Assembly (NCBI GenBank): GCA_005881575.1
Contig: VBCA01000011.1
Coordinates: forward strand, 50,653 to 114,652
From: Betaproteobacteria bacterium
GTDB taxonomy: Bacteria; Pseudomonadota; Gammaproteobacteria; Burkholderiales; SG8-39
Reading direction: 5' to 3'
DNA: 64,000 bases
Under the pieces are notes generated by a model that saw only the letters and a program-made list of their open reading frames with translations, was not told the DNA's origin and did not search any database. Position 1 is the first letter of the stretch, and each line of letters opens with the position of its first letter. Shown here one piece after another: positions 40,217 to 47,295 of this stretch. The translations under genes and the position numbers were made by a program.

Positions 40217-42343
40217 TCATTTGGGGAACCGCCTGTCCCCGCCCGAGACGACCCTGAGCCGACCCGACGCTTCGCCCCGCCGGCTCTCCTCGAGCGCCGC
40301 TCCCTGCTCCTTCAGGTAGGTCGTCAGCTCTTCCGCCGGCAGCGGCTTGCTGAAGTAGTAGCCTTGCATTTCGTCGCAGCCTCCGCGCTCGAGGAAGCGC
40401 GCCTGGTCGAGCGTCTCGACGCCCTCGGCGACGACTTTGAGCCTCAGGCTGCGCGCCATGGCGAGGATCGTCTCGGTGATCGCGACGTCGCTCGCATCCA
40501 CGGGAATGCCGCGGATGAACGACGCGTCGATCTTCACGCAGTCGATCGGCAGGCGTTTCAGGTAGGCGAGCGAGGAGTACCCGGTGCCGAAGTCGTCGAT
40601 CGTGAGCCGCACGCCCATCGCCTTGAGGTTGCGCAGCAGCTTCACCGCCTGCTGCGGATCCGGCAGCATCACGCTCTCGGTCACCTCGAACTCGATCCAG
40701 CGCGGATCCATCCCCGTTTCCCTGATCGTGCCCGCGACGTCCTCCAGCAAGGTGGCGCTCACGAATTGCCGCGCCGACAGGTTCACCGCCATCCGGAACA
40801 TCGGCAACCCCTGCCCCGCCCACTTTTGCGCCTGCAGGCAAGCGGCGCGCAGCGCCCATTGACCGATCGGAACGATCAAGCCAGTCTCCTCCGCGAGCGG
40901 GACGAGCTGATCGGGCAGGACGAGACCGACGTTCGGGTGCTGCCAGCGCAGCAGACACTCGATTCCCGTCACGCGCCCGGAGCGCGCTTCGACCTTGGGC
41001 TGGTAATACAGGTCGAGCTCGTTGCGTTCCAGCGCGTGGCGCAGCGCGGCTTCGAGCTCGAGCCGCTCGACGGAACCGGGGTTCATGCCGCTGGCATAGT
41101 GCTGGGCGGTGTTCTTGCCCTGCTGCTTCGCGCGGTACATCGCGATATCCGCGTTCTTCAGCAGGGCGCGCAAATCCTCGCCATCGACCGGAGAGACGCT
41201 GATGCCGATGCTCGCCGTGATCTGGAATTCCTTGCCGTACACCGTCATCGGCTTCGCCACCTCGACGAGGATCTTTTCCGCCACCTGGGCGAGGTCGCCC
41301 CGGTCCTGGAACGCCTCGATCAGGACCACGAATTCGTCGCCTCCCTGCCGCGCGATGGTGTCCGACCTGCGCACGCAGCGCGCCACCCTGCCCGCCACGT
41401 TCTGCAGGAGCCGGTCGCCCGCCTCGTGGCCCAGGGCGTCGTTGATGTTCTTGAAGCGGTCGAGATCGATGAACAGCAGGCCGACGCTGCGTCCCTCGCT
41501 CTTCGCCGAGGTGAGAGCGCGATTGGCCCGTTCGGCGAGCAGCAGCCGGTTGGGCAGGCCCGTCAGAGGGTCGTGCGTCGCCCCGAACCTGACCACCTCT
41601 TCCGCCTGCCGCCTCTCCTTGATTTCGCGCCGCGCGAGCAGGATCACAAGGCCGAGCAGGCCGAGGTTGAACAGCGTCGCGACGGCGGCGGTGATGACGC
41701 TCAAGTCCGAGCTGCGCCTGGATTGCTCGGTGCGGCGCGCGAGCCGCGCATCCGCCGCGCCCAGAAGCTCGGCCGTGAGAAGCTCGACGCGGTGAATCGC
41801 CGCCGGGCCCGCGGTCGCGCGGATGTTTCGCAGGGTCGCGGCGACGCCGTTGCGGCGGTGTATTTCGATCAGGGTGTCGAACCGTGCGAGCTCCTCGCCG
41901 ATCTGCGCGCCGAGCAACTCGATCTGCTGCGTCTGATCCGCAATCGCTCCCGACAAGGCCCGCAGCGTTTCGGCGCGCGTCGCGCCGCGCTCCAGGAACG
42001 CACGGGCCCGTTCGAGACGTTCCCGCTCGCCGCTGATGATGTAGCCGCGCAGCTCGATCTGCGAATCGGCGACGTCGCCCTGAACGTCCTTGAGGGCTTC
42101 GACGACCTTGAGCGTGTTTTCGGCGATGCGCGAGGCCTCGATCAGATTGGCGATCGTTCGATACGTCACGAAGGCGTTCGCCACGAGGATGCCGAACGCG
42201 AGGAGCGAGCCGATGACGAACCGTCGCGAGATAAAGGGCGAGATCTCCCGCGTTTCCGCGTCGCCGAGCTCGGGCTCGGGTTCCCTGCGGCTTCCCTCGG
42301 GGATCCCGCCGGTGCTGGAAAGGGACTTCGGCTCAAAATCCAT
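40217..42343 (-). CDS. Membrane GGDEF/EAL cyclic-di-GMP protein with CHASE3-like sensor
   Basis: A 708-residue protein starting at ATG 42343. Layout: membrane helix 42-61, an extracytoplasmic helical CHASE3-like region 62-215, membrane helix 216-237, a GGDEF domain at 255-415 with intact GGDEF (334-338), and an EAL domain at 430-690. The EAL motif reads ECL (462-464), while IDDFGTGYSSLAYLKRLP and VVAEGVET are intact. The catalytic Glu is kept, so phosphodiesterase activity is plausible. Both synthesis and breakdown of c-di-GMP are possible. Ligand of the sensor unknown. Confidence 0.94.
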   Translation of the reverse strand: MDFEPKSLSSTGGIPEGSRREPEPELGDAETREISPFISRRFVIGSLLAFGILVANAFVTYRTIANLIEASRIAENTLKVVEALKDVQGDVADSQIELRGYIISGERERLERARAFLERGATRAETLRALSGAIADQTQQIELLGAQIGEELARFDTLIEIHRRNGVAATLRNIRATAGPAAIHRVELLTAELLGAADARLARRTEQSRRSSDLSVITAAVATLFNLGLLGLVILLARREIKERRQAEEVVRFGATHDPLTGLPNRLLLAERANRALTSAKSEGRSVGLLFIDLDRFKNINDALGHEAGDRLLQNVAGRVARCVRRSDTIARQGGDEFVVLIEAFQDRGDLAQVAEKILVEVAKPMTVYGKEFQITASIGISVSPVDGEDLRALLKNADIAMYRAKQQGKNTAQHYASGMNPGSVERLELEAALRHALERNELDLYYQPKVEARSGRVTGIECLLRWQHPNVGLVLPDQLVPLAEETGLIVPIGQWALRAACLQAQKWAGQGLPMFRMAVNLSARQFVSATLLEDVAGTIRETGMDPRWIEFEVTESVMLPDPQQAVKLLRNLKAMGVRLTIDDFGTGYSSLAYLKRLPIDCVKIDASFIRGIPVDASDVAITETILAMARSLRLKVVAEGVETLDQARFLERGGCDEMQGYYFSKPLPAEELTTYLKEQGAALEESRRGEASGRLRVVSGGDRRFPK

Positions 42344-42430
42344 GGATTTGTCGAGTATACTCAAGACGCGCGATCGCAGGCGCCGTGGCTCCCTTTGGCT
42401 TATGATTCTCCGCGAGCCGATAGGGAAAAA

Positions 42431-42472
42431 GTCATGAACCGCTGTACATTTGTCATGAACCGCTGGACATTT
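42431..42472 (+). repeat. Tandem in-frame 21-bp duplication at a gene start
   Basis: Two copies of a 21-bp unit, 42431-42451 and 42452-42472, differ by one base (T/G, at 42445 and 42466). Each carries one ATG (42434 and 42455). The unit is seven codons, so the start MNRCTFV is repeated as MNRWTFR in frame. Confidence 0.9.
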
Positions 42473-43642
42473 CGCGGGCCGCTCGCCCTCGCCCTGCTGC
42501 TCGCGCTCGCCGCCCCCGCCTTCGATCAAGTCGGCGGACCGCGCACCTTGCCCGAGCTCAAGGCCGACGTCGAGGAGCGCGCCAGCCGCCACGCCTATCC
42601 GGTGTCCGAGCTCGAGCCGGCGGAAGTGCGCGAAGCGCTCGGAAATCTCAAGACCCTCGACCGCGACGAATGGGCCTCCGCCTGGAGCGCGATCGGCGAC
42701 CGCCACATGGCGAAAGCGAAAGGCGCTTCCGGCGCTATAGCAGCGAAGGAATACAAGTACGCCTTCGAGTACTACCTCTTCGCGCGCTTTCCCCTCGAGA
42801 ATTCACCCGGGAAAGTCAAAGCCTACGACAAGGCGCTGGAAGCCTTCACCGCCTACGCGAAGCTCCAGGACCCGCCGATCGAGATCGTGCGCATTCCTTT
42901 CGAAGGAAAAGAGATCGTCGGCTACCTGCGATTGCCCAAAGGCGTGCGCCCCGCCCCGCTCGTCCTCACCATCGGGGGCCTCGACGGCCGCAAGGAAAAC
43001 GCCTCGTTCCGCAGCGACGCCTACCTCGCGCACGGCGTCGGCTACTTCTCCTTCGACATGCCGGGAACGGGGCAATCGACCATCCGCCAAGTCGTGCCGG
43101 GCGCCGAGCGCGAATTCACGCGCGTGCTCGACACCATCGCCACCCGCAACGACATCGACGCCAAGCGCGTCGTCGTCTACGGTGGATCCTGGGGCGGCCA
43201 CTGGGCCGCGCGCTTAGCCTACCTCGAGCGCGAGCGCATCCGCGGCGCAGTCGTGCAAGGCGGACCGGTGCACGAATACTTCCAGCCCGAATGGCAAAAG
43301 AAGGCCATCGGCACCCGCGAATACCTCTTCGAACTCTTCGAAGCCCGCGCCGCCATCTACGGCGCCAAGACCCTCGACGAATTCCTCGCCTACGGCCCGA
43401 AAATGTCCCTCAAGACCGCCGGCTGGCTCGACAAACCCTCCGCGCCCATGCTCGTTATCAACGGAATGCGCGACACCCAAGTGCCCGTCGAAGATTTATT
43501 TTTGTTGATGAGGTCAGGCTCGCCGAAGGAAGTGTGGATCAACCCGCAGGGCGGGCACATGGGGAGGAACGTCTCGATTTCGGATCAGAGGATTTTTGAG
43601 ACGGTGACGCTGCCGTGGGTGGTGCGGACACTCGTGCGCTAA
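42434..43642 (+). CDS. Exported alpha/beta hydrolase (FrsA/DUF1100-like)
   Basis: A 402-residue protein with two possible starts (42434 and 42455) created by a 21-bp tandem repeat; the signal helix WTFRGPLALALLLALAAPAF follows. The hydrolase core is clear: PLVLTIGGLDGRKENA, FSFDMPGTGQS, nucleophile elbow VYGGSWGGHWAARLA (Ser in GGSWG), VINGMRDTQVP (acid) and HMGRN (His). It resembles the hydrolase at 21317-22678. It is divergent from the GGDEF/EAL gene. Substrate unknown. Confidence 0.9.
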   Translation: MNRCTFVMNRWTFRGPLALALLLALAAPAFDQVGGPRTLPELKADVEERASRHAYPVSELEPAEVREALGNLKTLDRDEWASAWSAIGDRHMAKAKGASGAIAAKEYKYAFEYYLFARFPLENSPGKVKAYDKALEAFTAYAKLQDPPIEIVRIPFEGKEIVGYLRLPKGVRPAPLVLTIGGLDGRKENASFRSDAYLAHGVGYFSFDMPGTGQSTIRQVVPGAEREFTRVLDTIATRNDIDAKRVVVYGGSWGGHWAARLAYLERERIRGAVVQGGPVHEYFQPEWQKKAIGTREYLFELFEARAAIYGAKTLDEFLAYGPKMSLKTAGWLDKPSAPMLVINGMRDTQVPVEDLFLLMRSGSPKEVWINPQGGHMGRNVSISDQRIFETVTLPWVVRTLVR

Positions 43643-43779
43643 CTCAGCGGGCCGCAGTCGGGGAATTCCTGTTTCAGCAACAAAGGCTCTTTCCACGCAG
43701 AACGGGTCAGCTGATATCGCGAACTTTCGCGATTCAGGGCCTTCGGCGTCCCGAAACACTGTGCTGCCGCCGCGCACTC

Positions 43780-43977
43780 CTAGTCAGCATGTATATATTT
43801 GTCCGGTACGCGCTCCCAAACCTTGCATCTGCGGCCCACAGCAAGACGGAATGCACGAAAGAGCGCGGATTCGTCGAACTTTGCGCCCGCAATCACTTCT
43901 CGCACAGCGGCGCCTAGTGCGCTACGCATTTCCGCGCGGAGGTGCTCCACGATGGGTTCCATTTGTATTTGCGCCAT
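43780..43977 (-). CDS. Small hypothetical protein
   Basis: A 65-residue product (MAQIQMEPIVEHLRAEMRSA, then ALFRAFRLAVGRRCKVWERVPDKY near the end). A GAAAGGG ribosome site lies 6 nt before ATG 43977. The basic AFRLAVGRRCKVWERVPDKY end looks like a conserved small-protein signature, which suggests a real gene of unknown function. It follows the korB-type gene stop by about 60 nt on the same strand. The remaining 43643-43779 stretch shows no gene. Confidence 0.55.
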   Translation of the reverse strand: MAQIQMEPIVEHLRAEMRSALGAAVREVIAGAKFDESALFRAFRLAVGRRCKVWERVPDKYIHAD

Positions 43978-44036
43978 GAGTGCCCTTTCAACGAGGCGTG
44001 GATTCGATCTCCGCGATTAGCTGAAGTGTCCCGACC

Positions 44037-45092
44037 TTAGCGTAGAGACGCGTTCACCTTCTCCAGCATCCCCGCCCCCGGACACAGCTCTTTCTCGCCG
44101 AGCTTGTTGAACGGGGTCTCCATGGTGTTGGGGTGGGCGTGGAGGTCTTCGGAGTTGGTGTCGAGGTAGAGCAGGCCGGTGACGACTTCGCCTTTCGCCG
44201 CATGGTGGGCGACGTATTCGAGCGCCTGTACGCGGTCGGTCGGGTCGTAGTCGGGGTGGGTTTTGCGCAGGCGGATGATGGAGCCGTCGTGCTGCGGGAC
44301 TTCGATGGCGTCGCCTTCGTTGTATTCGACGTTGATGGATTCGCGCGAGGGCCAGAAGTCGAGGCGGTTGACGGCTTCGTTGTGGTCGCGCACGTAGTCG
44401 TAGCTCTTGGTCGAGCCGGGGTGGTTGTTGAACGCCACGCAAGGCGAGATCACGTCGATGAAGGCCGCGCCTTCGTGGGCGATCGCCGCTTTCACCAGAG
44501 GGATCAGCTGCGCCTTGTCGCCGGAGAAGCTGCGCGCGACGAAGGTCGCGCCCATGATGAGGGCGAGGGACACCGTGTCCACCGGCGCGTCGGCATTCAC
44601 CACGCCGCGCTTGGACTTCGAGCCGGCGTCGGCGGTGGCGGAGAACTGGCCCTTGGTGAGGCCGTACACGCCGTTGTTCTCGAGGATGTACGTCATGTTC
44701 ACGCCGCGGCGCATGACGTGCGCGAACTGCCCCAGGCCGATCGAGGCCGAGTCGCCGTCTCCCGAGACGCCGAGGTAGATCAGCTCGCGGTTGGCGAGGT
44801 TGGCGCCGGTGAGGACGCTGGGCATTCTTCCGTGGACGGTGTTGAAGCCGTGCGAGTTGCCGAGGAAATAATCCGGGGTCTTGGAGCTGCAGCCGATTCC
44901 CGAGAGCTTCGCGACTCGGTGCGGGAGGATATCGAGCTCCCAGAAGGCCTGGATCAGCGCCGCAGAGATCGAGTCGTGGCCGCAGCCTGCGCAGAGCGTC
45001 GAGACTTTGCCTTCGTAGTCGCGGCGGGTAAACCCGGCCTTGTTTTTCGGCAGGGTCGGGTGATGGAGCTTGGGTTTGGCGAGGTAGGTCAT
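44037..45092 (-). CDS. korB: 2-oxoacid:acceptor oxidoreductase subunit beta (KorB-like)
   Basis: A 351-residue ThDP-binding subunit. It has the Fe-S cysteines (STLCAGCGHDS and GIGCSSKTPDYF), the ThDP motif GVSGDGDSASIG followed by MTYILENNGVYGLTKGQ, and VDTVSLALIMGATFVARSF. With the alpha and FAD subunits it would oxidise 2-oxoglutarate or a related 2-oxoacid to the acyl-CoA. Its ATG overlaps the TAA of the polyacidic ORF (TAATG). The C-terminus matches the usual length. Confidence 0.94.
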   Translation of the reverse strand: MTYLAKPKLHHPTLPKNKAGFTRRDYEGKVSTLCAGCGHDSISAALIQAFWELDILPHRVAKLSGIGCSSKTPDYFLGNSHGFNTVHGRMPSVLTGANLANRELIYLGVSGDGDSASIGLGQFAHVMRRGVNMTYILENNGVYGLTKGQFSATADAGSKSKRGVVNADAPVDTVSLALIMGATFVARSFSGDKAQLIPLVKAAIAHEGAAFIDVISPCVAFNNHPGSTKSYDYVRDHNEAVNRLDFWPSRESINVEYNEGDAIEVPQHDGSIIRLRKTHPDYDPTDRVQALEYVAHHAAKGEVVTGLLYLDTNSEDLHAHPNTMETPFNKLGEKELCPGAGMLEKVNASLR

Positions 45093-45271
45093 TAAAGCAG
45101 ATCCTTCGCTGCGCTCAGGATGACAGCACGGGGGCGAACCTGGAGTGTGTCTTCATCATCATCGTCGTCATCTTCCTCGTCATCCTCATCCCCGTCATCG
45201 ACCTTCTTTTTGTCGTCATCCTCGTCTTCGTCGTCGTCGTCGTACTCGATCTGCATCCCCAGCCCCATCAT
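45092..45271 (-). CDS. Polyacidic 59-residue ORF between korA and korB
   Basis: MMGLGMQIEY followed by an almost unbroken Asp/Glu tract with one KKKV interruption, then a short hydrophobic tail (AVILSAAKDLL); about 29 of 59 residues are acidic. Both ends are tied to the neighbours: its ATG overlaps the korA stop as ATGA, and its TAA overlaps the korB ATG. The tail is encoded by a repeat unit seen widely in bacteria. It may be an electrostatic linker or chaperone, or a tolerated insertion between coupled genes. No known homologue recalled. Confidence 0.6.
   Translation of the reverse strand: MMGLGMQIEYDDDDEDEDDDKKKVDDGDEDDEEDDDDDDEDTLQVRPRAVILSAAKDLL
45098..45126. repeat. Dispersed short repeat (RSEG-like)
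   Basis: The sequence ATCCTTCGCTGCGCTCAGGA and its flanks form the short imperfect palindrome known from many bacterial genomes, where it is often found at gene ends. Here it lies inside the 3' end of the polyacidic ORF, encoding ILSAAKDLL, 6 nt from the korB start. Confidence 0.6.
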
Positions 45272-47127
45272 GCCGCCTTGTCTTTCTTCACGAGCGGCCG
45301 CACATTCAGCGCCGCGACGATCTCGGCGATCTCGCCGGTGATGTAGCGCGCGGTGATCGGCGTGCCGTCGTAGTGCAGGACCGAGATCAGGCTCGCCGGA
45401 TTGATCCCCGCGTCGTTCACGAGCAGCGTCTTCAGCTGCGCGTCGCGGTTCTGCTCGATCACGAAAACCTTCGAGTGCGACTGCACGAAATCGAAGATCT
45501 CGTCCTGGAACGGGAACGAGCGCAGGCGCAGGGCGTTCACGTAGATCCCCTGCCGCGAAAGCGCGTCGAGCGCCTCCGCCATCGCGGGACCGGTCGAGCC
45601 GTAGTAGATCGCGCCGAAGCGCGCCGGCTCCTTGGATGCGCTGAGGATGGGCTTGGGCACCAGCGTCTTCGCCGTCTCGAACTTCTTCAGCAGGCGCTGC
45701 ATGTTGGCCTTGTAATCCGGGCCCTGCTCCGAATAGATCGCGTAGGCGTTCTTGGAAGTCCCGCGGGTGAAGTAGCCGCCCTTCGAGGGGTGCGTGCCCG
45801 GATAGGTGCGGAACGGAATCCCGTCGCCGTCCACGTCGAGATACCTTCCGAATTCTTTTCCCGAGTCGAGCATCTCGGCCGTCATCACCTTGCCGCGGTC
45901 GTACTGGCGGCTGTCGTCCCACTTAAGCGGCGCGCACAGGCGCTGGTTCATGCCGATGTCGAGATCGCTCATCAGGAAAACCGGCGTCTGCAGCCGCTCG
46001 GCGAGATCGAGCGCCTGCGCGGCCATCTCGAAGCACTCGTACGGGTCCTCGGGGAAAAGGAGCACGTGCTTGGTGTCGCCGTGGCTCGCGTAGGCGCAGG
46101 CGAGGATGTCGGACTGCTGCGTGCGCGTCGGCATCCCGGTCGAAGGCCCGCCGCGCTGCACGTCGATGATCGTCACCGGAATCTCGGCGAAATACGCGAG
46201 GCCGATGAATTCCTGCATGAGCGAGATGCCGGGGCCGGAGGTCGCGGTAAAGGCGCGCGCGCCGTTCCACCCCGCCCCGATGGCGATGCCCACCGAAGCG
46301 AGCTCGTCCTCGCCCTGCACGATGGCGAACTTGTTCTTCCCGGTTTCCTTGTCCACTCTCAGCTTCGCGCAGTACTTCTGAAAGGCTTCGGCGAGCGACG
46401 AGGACGGCGTGATCGGGTACCAGGCGCACACCGTCGCCCCGCCGTAGACGCAGCCGAGCGCCGCGGCGGCGTTGCCCTCGATGAAGATCTTGTCGCCCAC
46501 GACATTGGCCTCGCCTTTCAAGGGCCGCACGCGGATGCCCAGGGGGCATTTCAGGTGCTCGAGCGCATAGGTGCGCCCGAGCTGCAGCGCGTTCAAGTTG
46601 GGCTTCAAGAGCGCTTCCTTGCCCTTGTACTGCTCGCCGATCAGCTCGGCGATCACCAGCGGGTCGATGCCGAGCAGCGCCGAGAGCGCCCCGACGTAGA
46701 TGATGTTCTTGAAGAGCTGGCGCTGGCGCGCGTCGGTGTAGGCCTGGTTGCAGATCTCGGTCAGCGGCAGCCCGACGACGTTGATGTCGTCGCGGAACTT
46801 GGACTTCGGCAGCGCCTTGGTGTTGTCGTAGAAAAGATAGCCGCCCGGGTCGATCTCCTTCACGTCGGCGTCCCAGGTCTGCGGGTTCATCGCCACCATG
46901 AGATCGACGCCGCCGCGGCGACCGAGCCAGCCCGACTCCGAGACGCGCACCTCGTACCAGGTGGGCAGGCCCTGGATGTTCGAGGGGAATATGTTGCGCG
47001 GGCTGACCGGAATGCCCATCCGCAGGATAGCTTTGGCGAAGAGCTCGTTCGCCGAGGCCGAGCCCGAGCCGTTCACGTTCGCGAACTTGACGACGAAGGC
47101 GTTGACCGATTCGATGCGCTTGGTCAT
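45268..47127 (-). CDS. korA: 2-oxoacid:acceptor oxidoreductase subunit alpha, gamma-alpha fusion (KorA-like)
   Basis: A 619-residue protein: a gamma-type domain in the first ~200 residues (GSGSASANELFAKAILRMGI) fused to the alpha (pyrimidine-binding) domain starting near ANVVGDKIFIEGNAAAALG, with the family motif WYPITPSSSLAE, FTATSGPGISLMQEF and VIEQNRDAQ. This is the KorA arrangement of 2-oxoglutarate and related oxidoreductases. The stop overlaps the polyacidic ORF start. Upstream, separated by a hairpin-rich element, is the FAD subunit gene. Confidence 0.95.
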   Translation of the reverse strand: MTKRIESVNAFVVKFANVNGSGSASANELFAKAILRMGIPVSPRNIFPSNIQGLPTWYEVRVSESGWLGRRGGVDLMVAMNPQTWDADVKEIDPGGYLFYDNTKALPKSKFRDDINVVGLPLTEICNQAYTDARQRQLFKNIIYVGALSALLGIDPLVIAELIGEQYKGKEALLKPNLNALQLGRTYALEHLKCPLGIRVRPLKGEANVVGDKIFIEGNAAAALGCVYGGATVCAWYPITPSSSLAEAFQKYCAKLRVDKETGKNKFAIVQGEDELASVGIAIGAGWNGARAFTATSGPGISLMQEFIGLAYFAEIPVTIIDVQRGGPSTGMPTRTQQSDILACAYASHGDTKHVLLFPEDPYECFEMAAQALDLAERLQTPVFLMSDLDIGMNQRLCAPLKWDDSRQYDRGKVMTAEMLDSGKEFGRYLDVDGDGIPFRTYPGTHPSKGGYFTRGTSKNAYAIYSEQGPDYKANMQRLLKKFETAKTLVPKPILSASKEPARFGAIYYGSTGPAMAEALDALSRQGIYVNALRLRSFPFQDEIFDFVQSHSKVFVIEQNRDAQLKTLLVNDAGINPASLISVLHYDGTPITARYITGEIAEIVAALNVRPLVKKDKAA

Positions 47128-47142
47128 GGGAGATCTATCCGT

Positions 47143-47256
47143 CCCCTCCTCTTTTGAGGAGGGGTGGCGCGAAGCGCCGGGGTGGTGATTTCTGCGCCCA
47201 AGCCCGCAACCACCCCGCCGGCCGTTGGCCGGCGCCCCTCCTTAAGTAAGGAGGGG
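47143..47256. repeat. Hairpin-rich intergenic element (REP-like)
   Basis: Between the FAD-subunit gene and korA. It contains CCCCTCCTC-TTTT-GAGGAGGGG (47143-47164), GGCGC-GAA-GCGCC (47166-47178), a GGGGTGGT/ACCACCCC pair, GCCGGCC-GTT-GGCCGGC and CCCCTCCTT-AAGT-AAGGAGGGG (47235-47256). The first and last arms can also pair with each other. This nested palindrome type is widespread in proteobacterial intergenic DNA; it could attenuate transcription or protect the operon mRNA. Confidence 0.75.
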
Positions 47257-47295
47257 AAGAGGGTGGTCACGTCAGCTCGCATATCACGCTTTCTC

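Noticed and set aside
40364..43642. A 1092-codon plus-strand frame running antisense through the GGDEF/EAL gene into the hydrolase gene
   Set aside because: Only the last 402 codons match a protein family; the rest is the antisense shadow of a well-defined gene in GC-rich DNA.
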